DNA from: Streptomyces varsoviensis
Lineage (GTDB): Bacteria > Actinomycetota > Actinomycetes > Streptomycetales > Streptomycetaceae
Assembly (NCBI RefSeq): GCF_000718635.1
Contig: NZ_JOBF01000003.1
Span: forward strand, 1-64,000
Direction of reading: 5' to 3'
DNA length: 64,000 nucleotides
Of this stretch, positions 38,601 to 46,074 are shown in pieces (the stretch's first letter is position 1; the number at the start of each line of letters is the position of its first letter). A program made the position numbers and the translations under genes. The notes beneath the pieces were generated by a model, which did not search any database, had not been told where the DNA came from, and saw nothing but the letters and a program-made list of their open reading frames with translations.

Positions 38601-38804
38601 GTCCATCTGCGCCTGACGCGCACCCCGGCCGGCGCGTACACCGCCGAGTGCTCGACGGACGGCGGCACGACCTGGCGCACGATCGCGACGGTCTCCGTGC
38701 CGGGCGCCGCGGCCGTCCAGGACGTCGGGCTCTTCATGACGGCGGGCAACGACGGGAGCGGGAAGCGGGGGCTGGTGGAGTTCAGCGGGTGGGTCCTGAC
38801 GTGA
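35646..38804 (+). CDS. Secreted alpha-N-acetylglucosaminidase (GH89)
   Basis: Large exported glycoside hydrolase of 1052 residues expected to remove terminal alpha-linked GlcNAc from glycans. The N-terminus carries a Tat signal (LSRRGLLGTAGALGAGAAL) cleaved near AAAA. The GH89 body (about 60-770) includes NAGLU-type sequences YKYVCGAHLTWNG, the HGCNEVLV region, DLLHEGGTAGD and GWESNPLPELI, where the acidic residues should form the active site. The C-terminal 280 residues hold beta-rich carbohydrate-binding-like modules (GGWARTGIIVRNSL). The ATG at 35646 follows AGGGAG. It stands alone and would be cell-envelope or host-glycan directed. Confidence 0.85.
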   Translation: MTDLSSLPGLPGLSRRGLLGTAGALGAGAALSGLTPAAAADTASGTTATATPFTTAPARAALGRLLPRHADQFRLVPLHGGEERFEVSGRAGEVEVAGTSPAVQLTGVHWYLKYVCGAHLTWNGSQTDLPRRLPSPGRPLERSTSLAHRFALNDTNDGYTAPYADWAFWERRIDLLALHGCNEVLVIAGHDEVYHRVLMDFGYSDAEARAWLPAPSHQPWWLLQNLSAYGGPLSRELLAKRSALGRRIADRLRELGMHPVLPGYYGTVPDGFVARNPGARVVPQGEWHGFKRPDWLDPRTAVFGEVAASFYRHQRDILGEAAHFKMDLLHEGGTAGDVPVGPAAQGVERALRAAHPDGIWTILGWESNPLPELIAAVDKSKMVIFDGISDRTTAEPDREKDWAGTPYCFGTIPNYGGRTTLGAKTHAWNDRFFRWRDKSNSALAGTAYMPEATDRDPAAFELFSELAWRERPVDRTEWFADYGEFRYGERDGGARRAWAALRDTAYQQHAPERSDPHDSLFAARPDLDANRAAEYAPRDLSYDPARFDAALAGLLAVDDELRRSDAYKADLVDVARQAVAHRSRQLLPQLKTAYMRRDLPAFRALSALWLRLMRLADDIAGAHRAFLLGPWNEAARAMGTSAAESAELERTARVLITVWGDRATSDPGKLHEYGNRDWNGLMADFYLPRWAKWLGELEDALREGRAPRPVDWFAFEEPWTRERKRYPLRPASDAYRTARRVHDTLAAAPYQGTLSATAEPAAVPPGGRATLTGALRNVNGLRATGRVDFALSGLDAAPRGPLSLPYVAPGGTGTVRWRVTAPAGPLDRPLKPLPYELTARYGPRGEERVTAVLPGTLYAAGPLAAGWKTVTNNAAIFGQLGDRFAIEGGGMDLWKGTAEFGAVYREGALSPGHSATVRVDTQTNTGGWARTGIIVRNSLASTVPPRSPGFINLAATPEQGVVLSYDTNGDGTVDAYRRITGLKAPVHLRLTRTPAGAYTAECSTDGGTTWRTIATVSVPGAAAVQDVGLFMTAGNDGSGKRGLVEFSGWVLT

Positions 38805-38896
38805 GGGCGTGAGCATGGCGGCCCGGCGCGTAGGCGCGCGTGAGGGCGTGGGCGCAGGGGCTGGTGTCCGGGCCGGGCGCCGCCGATCATGGGCGG

Positions 38897-39520
38897 ATGC
38901 GTACAGCTCTCTCTCGGATGCCCCGGTTCGCCCCCGCGTACGTCGGGGGCGTGCAGCTCGGCGCGTACGCCCTGCGCCGGCTCGCGCCCTCCGCACGGCA
39001 GCGGCTGCTGCGCGGCTGCTCGACCAATGTCGACAATCTGCGCGGCGGCCGCTGGGGCACCCTCGCCGCCAGCGCCGGGCTGGTCGAGGAGCCGATGGAG
39101 CCGCCGTACGCGCTGTTGCTGCTCGCGGTGCTCGGGTACGCCGAGCGCACGCGGGGCGCGGGGCGGACGGCGGGCGTGTTCGCGTACGGGCACGCGGGCG
39201 CGAGCCTGCTGGTGTACGCCGGGCTGCGCGCCGCCCCTGGCATCGACCCGCGCACGCGCTCCGCGATCGACGTCGGACCGAGCTACGGATTCAACGCCGT
39301 CGTCGGCGCGCTCGCGCGGACGCTGCCGCGCGGTCCGGCCCGTACGGCCGCGACCGGGGCCCTCCTCGCCCTCGGCGTGCGCCCCCTCCTGCGCCGGGAG
39401 CGGACGTTCACCGACGCCGGGCACCTCGCCGCGCTCGTTCTCGGACTCACGCTCCCCATCAGCCGCGATCGGCGGAACAAACACCTCCGGGAAGCCGCGC
39501 CCCACGAACGAGTGCGGTGA
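38897..39520 (+). CDS. Rhomboid-like integral membrane protein
   Basis: A 207-residue protein with about five hydrophobic helices (PYALLLLAVLGYAERT, TAGVFAYGHAGASLLVYAGL, SYGFNAVVGALARTLP, DAGHLAALVLGLTLP). It resembles the 'rhomboid-like' proteins annotated in Streptomyces. GHxxAL-type sequence in the last helix and GYGFN-like SYGFN suggest relation to rhomboid folds. A clear GxSG protease motif is not seen, so it may be inactive as a protease. The ATG at 38897 was chosen because the upstream frame is not protein-like. Confidence 0.65.
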   Translation: MRTALSRMPRFAPAYVGGVQLGAYALRRLAPSARQRLLRGCSTNVDNLRGGRWGTLAASAGLVEEPMEPPYALLLLAVLGYAERTRGAGRTAGVFAYGHAGASLLVYAGLRAAPGIDPRTRSAIDVGPSYGFNAVVGALARTLPRGPARTAATGALLALGVRPLLRRERTFTDAGHLAALVLGLTLPISRDRRNKHLREAAPHERVR

Positions 39521-39550
39521 CCCTCCCCCCATTCACTCGTTCTTCCGAAT

Positions 39551-41506
39551 GTGGAACAGCAGGCGACAACCCCCCGTCCCGAGGTCAACACCCCCATCGA
39601 CACCCCGATCGACGTCGAGCAGGCCGAGGCCGCGCTCATGGAGCACTATCCGCGCCTGGTACGGCTCGGATATCTCGTCCTCCCGCCGGACCTCGGCCGC
39701 CGGCGGCGGGTACTGACCGCCCACGCCGTGGTGCAGCGGGCGCTGCCGCGCAACCAGGTCACGGACGCCGCCCGGACGGTGCCCGCGCCGCGCACGCCGG
39801 ACGGCGCGCGGACCGACCCCGGCTACGCGTACGTACGGACCCGGGTGCTGCGCGCGGCGCTGGTGGCGGGGCGGCCGCGCGGGCGGTGGCGGCTGCCGCG
39901 CCCCGGCCAGCTCCCGCCGCCGCTGCCGCGGGTGTGGGGGCTGCGGCTCACGCCGCGCTCGGGCGGCGCCGAGGAACTGGCCCTGGAGCGGACGCTGTCC
40001 GCGCTGTCCCTGCCGGGCCGGGCCGCGTACGTGCTGCGCGCGCTGGAGCGGATGGGCGAGCTGGACGCGCTGCGGGCGCTGGACGCCGCCGGGGTCGACG
40101 ACCCGGACGCGGCGCTCGACGAGGCGGACGCGGTCGAGCTGCCGGCGGGCTGCCGGGCCGAATCGCTGCTGACCGCCCCGGAGTTCGACCCCTGCTCGTT
40201 GCAGGCCCGGCCGACCGATCTGCTCCGCCGCCGCCAGCACTCCCGCGCGGCGCTCGCGGCGCTGGCCGCCGTCGCCGTGTGCGGCACGCTGCTGAGCCTG
40301 CCCGGCTCCGGCTGGGGCCCGGACGGCGCGGCGGCCCCGCCGTACGCGCGCAACGCGGCGGCCGAGCGGGCTCTGGACCCGGCGAGTCTGACCCGGGCCG
40401 CGCCCACGGCGTGGCAGACGGCGGACCGCGGGGACTTCTCGTCCTGGCCCGCGCGCGGCAACCGGGTCGGCGACCGGGAGCTGCTGCGCCGGGCGCTGGC
40501 CGTCTGGGCCCGGCCCGGCCGCGACACGCGCGCGTCGGCGACGCCCGGCACGCTGCCCGGCCCGCCGCCGGGCCCGCCGCAGTTGCTGTACGCGGGCGAG
40601 GTCGGCTCGGTGGCCGTGGTGATCCTCCACGACGGGCTGCGCGTGGTGCGCTACGCGGAGCCCAAGAACGGCAAGGCGTCGCTGGTGGCGCTGGACTTCG
40701 CGCGCGCCGACGCCGCGGACGCCGCCTCCGCGACCGCCCTCGTCGTGGCGCGCGTGGACGGCAACGTCCGCTACCTGACGGCCCCTTGGGTGAAGAGCGC
40801 GGCCGTACGGGACCTGCTCAAGCCGGCCGCGGCGGCCCGGCCGCTGCACCGCGGCGCGGACGGCGTGACCGATCCGGTGCCGAGCCCGGCCGCGGCCTCG
40901 TCCTGCGACACCTGGCCCGCGCTCCAGCTCGGCGGCCGGCTGGTGACCGACCTCGGCGAGCTGTTCCCGGCCCGGCTCACGTACGGGAGCCCGGCGGGCA
41001 AGGGCCCCCGGGACGTGAACACCGCGGCGGGACGCGCCGGTTGGGCGCATTCGGCCTGCCACCTGGCGGCCGTGCGCGGGCAGGGGGTGCGGTCCGTGAA
41101 CTCCTGGCGGTTCGCGAAGCAGCCGCTGCCCGCCGGCGCCGGGAGCGCCGAGTGGGTCTGCACGCGGACCGAGACCTGGCGCGGCGGCGGCAGCCAAGCG
41201 CTCGCCCAGTTCCAGCCGCCGGGCACGAAGCCGGGCGCGCCGGGCGCCCTCGTCGCCCGCTCCGCGGGCTCGCGGGCCTGCGGCCCCAAGGACCCGACCG
41301 CGCTGGCGGGCGCGCTGTGGAAGTCGCCCGCCGGCCAGTGGTATCTGCTCGCGGCCGGCAGCCGCGATGTCGCCTCGGTCACCGCCACGGGCGGGGTGCG
41401 CGGCAGCGCGTCGGGCAACCTGCTGGCCGTACCGGCGAAGGACGGCGCGCGGGCGGAGCTGACCGCGCGGCTGACGAACGGCAAGAAGCTCGCCGCGCTG
41501 CACTGA
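39551..41506 (+). CDS. Membrane-anchored protein with a sigma-like cytoplasmic N-terminus
   Basis: A 651-residue protein of unknown function. Residues about 25-200 look like degenerate ECF sigma regions (ALMEHYPRLVRLGYLVLP, LERTLSALSLPGRAAYVLRA, then LDALRALDAAGVDDPDAALDEAD). A transmembrane helix at about 235-257 (RAALAALAAVAVCGTLLSLP) follows. The large C-terminal region would be outside the cell and is rich in Trp and Cys (SSCDTWPALQLGGRLVTDL, SACHLAAVRG). It could be a membrane-tethered sensory or anti-sigma-like fusion. The GTG at 39551 lacks a clear Shine-Dalgarno sequence. Confidence 0.65.
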   Translation: MEQQATTPRPEVNTPIDTPIDVEQAEAALMEHYPRLVRLGYLVLPPDLGRRRRVLTAHAVVQRALPRNQVTDAARTVPAPRTPDGARTDPGYAYVRTRVLRAALVAGRPRGRWRLPRPGQLPPPLPRVWGLRLTPRSGGAEELALERTLSALSLPGRAAYVLRALERMGELDALRALDAAGVDDPDAALDEADAVELPAGCRAESLLTAPEFDPCSLQARPTDLLRRRQHSRAALAALAAVAVCGTLLSLPGSGWGPDGAAAPPYARNAAAERALDPASLTRAAPTAWQTADRGDFSSWPARGNRVGDRELLRRALAVWARPGRDTRASATPGTLPGPPPGPPQLLYAGEVGSVAVVILHDGLRVVRYAEPKNGKASLVALDFARADAADAASATALVVARVDGNVRYLTAPWVKSAAVRDLLKPAAAARPLHRGADGVTDPVPSPAAASSCDTWPALQLGGRLVTDLGELFPARLTYGSPAGKGPRDVNTAAGRAGWAHSACHLAAVRGQGVRSVNSWRFAKQPLPAGAGSAEWVCTRTETWRGGGSQALAQFQPPGTKPGAPGALVARSAGSRACGPKDPTALAGALWKSPAGQWYLLAAGSRDVASVTATGGVRGSASGNLLAVPAKDGARAELTARLTNGKKLAALH

Positions 41507-41554
41507 CGGAATCGCGCACGGACGCGCGTACGCAGGGGGCGGCGAGATCACAGG

Positions 41555-41569
41555 TTGGGCACCGCCCAA
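41555..41569. promoter_or_regulatory. Small palindrome upstream of the TetR gene
   Basis: TTGGGC-ACC-GCCCAA, 36 bp before the TetR start. It may be an autoregulatory operator or part of a terminator for the preceding gene. Confidence 0.35.
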
Positions 41570-41604
41570 GACCTCTGGTGGCCCCGGTCGTTAGAGTGGT
41601 CCGT

Positions 41605-42366
41605 ATGACGACCGGGGTACGCCGCAGGATGGCCGTCGAGCAGCGCCGGGATCAACTGATCTCGGTGGCGCTCGGGCTCTTCGGCCGCCGCTCCCCCGAG
41701 GACGTCTCGATCGACGAGATAGCCGAGACGGCCGGGATATCGCGGCCGTTGGTCTACCACTACTTCCCCGGCAAGCAGAGCCTGTACGAGGCCGCGCTGC
41801 GCCGCGCGGGAGACCAGCTCGCCGCGCTCTTCGTGGAGCCCCGCGAGGGTCCGCTCGGCGCGCGGCTGCTGCGCGTCACGCACCGCTTCTTCGACTTCGT
41901 CGAGGACCACGGACCCGGCTTCACGGCGTTGATGCGCGGCGGCCCGGCGGCCGGCTCGGCGGCGGGCGCGATGCTGGAGAGGGTCCGGGAGGCCGCGTAC
42001 GAGCAGATCGTCGCCCATCTCGGCCTGGCGCGGCCGGCCCCGCGCACGGAGCTGGTCGTCCGTTCCTGGATCTCCCTCGCGGAGTCGACGGCGCTGCTGT
42101 GGCTGGACGGCCGGCAGCTCGCGCGGCGCGAGGTGGAACTGCAACTGGTGCACGATCTCGCGGCGTTGGCGGCGGTGAGCGCGGCGTACGACGAGGAGAT
42201 GGCGGGCGTCCTCGGCCGGATGCTCGCGGACGAGCCGGCCGACGGCCCGTTCGGCGACCTCGTGGGCCGCCTGACGGCCCTCGCGCCGCGGCCGGAGCCC
42301 CCTCTGTCGCAGCCTCCTCTGTCGCGGCCGGAACCGCGACTCCAGGCCCAGTCCCAGGCGATGTGA
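41605..42366 (+). CDS. TetR-family transcriptional regulator
   Basis: A 253-residue regulator. The N-terminal HTH (about 12-60: RRDQLISVALGLFGRRSPED, VSIDEIAETAGISRPLVYHYF) is classical TetR. The C-terminal domain is helical and ends in a Pro/Gln-rich tail. The ATG at 41605 has no strong ribosome-binding site, but TTAGAGT about 10 nt upstream could be a -10 box of a leaderless transcript. It precedes the mal operon on the same strand, in the place where S. coelicolor has the divergent malR. Confidence 0.9.
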   Translation: MTTGVRRRMAVEQRRDQLISVALGLFGRRSPEDVSIDEIAETAGISRPLVYHYFPGKQSLYEAALRRAGDQLAALFVEPREGPLGARLLRVTHRFFDFVEDHGPGFTALMRGGPAAGSAAGAMLERVREAAYEQIVAHLGLARPAPRTELVVRSWISLAESTALLWLDGRQLARREVELQLVHDLAALAAVSAAYDEEMAGVLGRMLADEPADGPFGDLVGRLTALAPRPEPPLSQPPLSRPEPRLQAQSQAM

Positions 42367-42459
42367 ACCCGGCAGGCGCTCGGCCCGACGCCATCGCCGC
42401 GCCCAGCCCCGCCAAGGGCACCGCCCTTTCTGCGCGCGGGAGTTGGCCCATTCTCCACG

Positions 42460-42487
42460 TTGCAAGCTCTTTCGCAAGGGATTGCAA
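42460..42487 (+). promoter_or_regulatory. Candidate MalR operator region before malE
   Basis: Two ttgcaa palindromes at 42460-42465 and 42482-42487 are 22 bp apart, about two helical turns. Between them is CTTTCGCAAG, a near-palindrome with the central CG typical of LacI-family sites. The cluster ends 63 bp before malE. Confidence 0.5.
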
Positions 42488-42550
42488 CCTGTTAGCTTCC
42501 TCCCCAACCCGGACCGTCCAGGTACGGGCCGGCCCTCGGGGGGGGGACCC

Positions 42551-43858
42551 ATGCGCAGAGGCATTCTCGCCGTCGTCGCCGTGGGGGCGCTGACGCTGGG
42601 CGCGGCGGCGTGCGGAGGGGACGGCGGCGGGGGCGACAAGGGCAGCGGCTCCAAGGCGGCGAAGGAGCCGGGCAGCGTCTCGGGGACCGTCACCTGGTGG
42701 GACACCTCGGACGCGACGAACGAGGCGCCGACGTACCGGAGCCTGGTCTCGGCGTTCGAGAAGAAGTACCCGAAGATCAAGGTCGACTACGTCAATGTGC
42801 CGTTCGACCAGGCGCAGCAGAAGTTCAAGACGGCGGCGCAGAGCGGGCGGGGCGCGCCCGACGTGCTGCGTTCCGATGTCGGCTGGACGCCGGGGTTCGC
42901 GCAGCTCGGCTATCTCAAGGACCTGACCGGCACCCCGGCGCTGGGCGAGAGCGGCGACTTCCTCGAAGGGCCGCTGAAGAACGCCGCGTACGACGGCAAG
43001 ACCTACGGCGCCCCGCAGGTCACCGACGCGCTGGGCCTCATGTACAACAAGGCGCTCCTCAAGCGGGCGGGCGTCGCCGAGCCGCCCGCGAACTGGCAGG
43101 AGGTCAAGGCCGCCGCCGCGAAGATCAAGGAGCGGACGGGGGCGGGCGGCATCGGGCTGAACCCGGACGGCTACTACGCCCTGCCGTTCCTCTACGGCGA
43201 GAAGAGCGACCTGGTCGATGTCGCCGCCAAGAAGATCACCATCGCCGACGCGGCGTCGCGCAAGGGCATCGAGACCGCCGTCGACCTGGTCCGGTCCGGG
43301 GCCGCGCCGAAGCCCGCCGGCACCGACGGCTACAACAACCTCAAGACGGACTTCAAGAACGGCCGGCTGGCGATGCTGATCGACGGCCCGTGGGCGACGA
43401 AGGAGATCTTCGGCGGGTCGGCGTTCCGCGACCGTGCGAACCTCGGCATCGCGCCCGTGCCGGCCGGCTCCACCGGCGTCGCGGGCTCCCCCGTGGGCGG
43501 CCACAACCTCGTCGTCTACGCCGGTTCGAAGAACTTCGACGCCGCGTACCTCTTGGTCAAGTACCTGACCGACGCGGCCCAGCAGGAGACGGCCGCCACC
43601 GCCGTCGGGGTGCTGCCGACCCGCACGTCCGCGTACACCAAGGGCGTGCTGGCCGATCCGGTGCGCGCCGCCTACCACCGCGCGCTGGCCACGGCGCGCC
43701 CGCGCCCGGCGATCCCGCAGGGCGGCGACCTGTTCACCGACTGGCTCCAGCACTACACGAAGATCCTCACGCTGAAGGAGGACCCGCGAGCGGGCCTCGA
43801 CGCCACCGCGAAGGCGTGGCGGACCACGCTGCTCAAGGACTACGAGATACAGAAGTAG
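42551..43858 (+). CDS. malE: Maltose/maltodextrin-binding lipoprotein
   Basis: Extracytoplasmic solute-binding component of an ABC importer. The 435-residue precursor has a lipoprotein signal (LTLGAAAC lipobox, Cys at about 21), a Gly/Lys/Ser spacer and the type-1 sugar-binding fold (TVTWWDTSDATNEAP, VDYVNVPFDQAQQKFKTAAQ, MLIDGPWATKEIF). A GGGGGG-type ribosome-binding site precedes the ATG at 42551. It is first of malE-malF-malG-aglA-malR, behind a candidate MalR operator. Confidence 0.93.
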   Translation: MRRGILAVVAVGALTLGAAACGGDGGGGDKGSGSKAAKEPGSVSGTVTWWDTSDATNEAPTYRSLVSAFEKKYPKIKVDYVNVPFDQAQQKFKTAAQSGRGAPDVLRSDVGWTPGFAQLGYLKDLTGTPALGESGDFLEGPLKNAAYDGKTYGAPQVTDALGLMYNKALLKRAGVAEPPANWQEVKAAAAKIKERTGAGGIGLNPDGYYALPFLYGEKSDLVDVAAKKITIADAASRKGIETAVDLVRSGAAPKPAGTDGYNNLKTDFKNGRLAMLIDGPWATKEIFGGSAFRDRANLGIAPVPAGSTGVAGSPVGGHNLVVYAGSKNFDAAYLLVKYLTDAAQQETAATAVGVLPTRTSAYTKGVLADPVRAAYHRALATARPRPAIPQGGDLFTDWLQHYTKILTLKEDPRAGLDATAKAWRTTLLKDYEIQK

Positions 43859-44033
43859 CCGACGGGCGGCCCCAGTTGACCCCGGCTCGGCCGGTCGGGG
43901 GGAGTACGGCCCACGGGTCCACCCGGACCGTACGCTCCCACGCGCCCGCCCCGCCGAGCCGGTTCCACCGCGTTCGCCGTCCCGGCGAGCCCAGCCCCCA
44001 GCCCCTGGCACCGACCGAGAGAGCCGCGGAGTC

Positions 44034-45017
44034 ATGACCACTGCCGTATCCGGTACCGGGCCCCCGCGTCCGGCGCGCCCCGGCCCGTTCCGGCGGCTGC
44101 GGCGCTCCTTCGACGCCTACTGGTACGCGTGGGCGATGGTGCTGCCGGTGGTCGTGGTGCTCGCGGTGCTCGTCGGCTATCCGCTGGGGCGCGGCATCTT
44201 CCTCTCCTTCACCGACGCCAACGAGGCGAACGTGGCCCGGACGATCGGCGTCAACCACATCCCGGCCACCTACGAGTTCGTCGGCCTCGACAACTACTGG
44301 AAGGTCCTCTCCGGACAGGAGGGGCACTTCTACGGGCGGCTGGCGTGGACCGTCGTGTGGACCGGGTCCTGCGTCTTCTTCCACTACACCATCGGCCTCG
44401 GGCTCGCGCTGCTGCTCAACCGGCGGATGCGGTTCCGCGGCCTGTACCGGGTGCTGCTGATCCTGCCGTGGGCGGTGCCGGCGTTCGTCGCGACGTTCTC
44501 CTGGCGGCTGATGTTCAACGAGAAGTACGGCGTGCTCAACGCCGTGCTCGACCGGTTCGGGGTGGGCGCCGTCGACTGGCTCGGCGACGGGCCGCTCCAG
44601 AAGATGTCGGCGGTCGCGGTCAATGTGTGGCTGGGCGTGCCGTTCATGATGGTGGCGATCCTCGGCGGCCTCCAGGCCATCCCGTCCGAGCTGCACGAGG
44701 CCGCCGAGATGGACGGCGCGACGCCCTGGCAGCGGTTCCGGCATGTGACGCTGCCGGGGCTGCGGCCGGTCAGTCGGACGGTGATCCTGTTGGGCGTCAT
44801 CTGGACGTTCAACATGTTCCAGGTCATCTACCTGCTGATCGGGCAGGGCGCGAGCTCCGAGAGCGAGATCCTGGTGACGTACTCCTACCGGCTGGCCTTC
44901 CAGGGCGTGCGCGACTACGCGGGCTCGGCCACGTACGGCATCCTCATCCTGTCGCTGCTGCTGGTCTTCGCCGTGTTCTACCGGCGGCTGCTGACCCGCC
45001 AGGAGGCCGCGCGATGA
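44034..45017 (+). CDS. malF: Maltose ABC transporter permease MalF
   Basis: Membrane permease of 327 residues with six to seven helices (for example WAMVLPVVVVLAVLVGYPLG, YGILILSLLLVFAVFYRRL). The EAA loop that contacts the ATPase is EAAEMDGATPWQRFRHVTLP. Its TGA overlaps the malG ATG (ATGA at 45014-45017), showing translational coupling. No ATPase gene is present; Streptomyces uses the shared MsiK for such systems. Confidence 0.94.
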   Translation: MTTAVSGTGPPRPARPGPFRRLRRSFDAYWYAWAMVLPVVVVLAVLVGYPLGRGIFLSFTDANEANVARTIGVNHIPATYEFVGLDNYWKVLSGQEGHFYGRLAWTVVWTGSCVFFHYTIGLGLALLLNRRMRFRGLYRVLLILPWAVPAFVATFSWRLMFNEKYGVLNAVLDRFGVGAVDWLGDGPLQKMSAVAVNVWLGVPFMMVAILGGLQAIPSELHEAAEMDGATPWQRFRHVTLPGLRPVSRTVILLGVIWTFNMFQVIYLLIGQGASSESEILVTYSYRLAFQGVRDYAGSATYGILILSLLLVFAVFYRRLLTRQEAAR

Positions 45018-45898
45018 GCGCGCGACCGGGCGGCCGGGCGGTACGGGCACAGGCCCCGCGGACCGTACGGGCGCGGGGCGCGCGGTCGCGCGGGGCGTCC
45101 GTGGCGCTGCACGCGACGCTGATCGCCGCCGCCCTGATCGCCGCCTTCCCCGTCCTCTTCGTGGTCTTCGTGTCGCTGCGCGGCCGGGACGGCTGGCAGG
45201 AGCCGACGCGGTTCGTCGGCTTCACCCTCGCCAACTACGGCCATGTGCTGGCCCATACCGAGTTCGTGGTCTGGTTCGGCAACTCGGTGCTCGTGGCGCT
45301 GGGCGCGACGGCGCTCGGCGTGCTCGTGGCGGCGAGCGCGGGGTACGCGGTCTCCCGGCTGCGGTTCCCCGGCCACCGCCCGCTGATGTGGACCTTCCTG
45401 GTCGTCCAGATGTTCCCCATGGCGGTGCTGATCGTGCCGCTGTACAACATTCTGGGGACGCTGGGGCTCCTCGACTCCTATCCCGGCCTCATCGTCACCT
45501 ACTGCTCGATCTCGGTCCCGTTCTGCGCCTGGATGCTCAAGGGCTACTTCGACACCATCCCCGTCGAGATCGACGAGGCGGGGCGGGTCGACGGCCTGAC
45601 CCCGTTCGGCTCCTTCTGGCGGCTGATCGTCCCGCTCGCCCGGCCGGGGCTGGCGGTCACCGCGTTCTACTCCTTCATCACCGCCTGGGGCGAGGTCGCC
45701 TTCGCCACCCAGTTCATGAGCAGCGAGCGGCGCTACACCCTCGCCGTGGGCCTCCAGACCTTCGTCGGCCAGCAGAAGGCCGAGTGGGGGCTGATGACCG
45801 CGGCGGCCGTCCTGATCACCGTTCCGGCGGGGTTCGTCTTCTTCCTCGCCCAGCGCCACCTCGTCGCCGGACTCACCGCGGGAGGCACCAAGGGCTGA
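45014..45898 (+). CDS. malG: Maltose ABC transporter permease MalG
   Basis: Second permease, 294 residues, forming the channel with MalF. An Arg-rich N-terminus (about 1-28) precedes six helices (ATLIAAALIAAFPVLFVVFV, VLVALGATALGVLVAAS) and the EAA-type loop EIDEAGRVDGLTPFGSFWRL. AGGAGG at 45001-45006, inside malF, serves as its ribosome-binding site. aglA follows after 176 bp. Confidence 0.94.
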   Translation: MSARPGGRAVRAQAPRTVRARGARSRGASVALHATLIAAALIAAFPVLFVVFVSLRGRDGWQEPTRFVGFTLANYGHVLAHTEFVVWFGNSVLVALGATALGVLVAASAGYAVSRLRFPGHRPLMWTFLVVQMFPMAVLIVPLYNILGTLGLLDSYPGLIVTYCSISVPFCAWMLKGYFDTIPVEIDEAGRVDGLTPFGSFWRLIVPLARPGLAVTAFYSFITAWGEVAFATQFMSSERRYTLAVGLQTFVGQQKAEWGLMTAAAVLITVPAGFVFFLAQRHLVAGLTAGGTKG

Positions 45899-46074
45899 CC
45901 GTCACCGACGCGCGCGCCCCGCGTTGACCTCATAGCCGACGCCGCCGACAGCGCCGACTACCCGGTCGGCACCGCCGTCCCGACGGCCGGACAGCGCGAC
46001 CAGCGCGCCGCACCACCGCTCCATCCGCATGTACCTGACGCCCAGTTGGCTGGGCCCGCCCGACAGGAAGCCGC

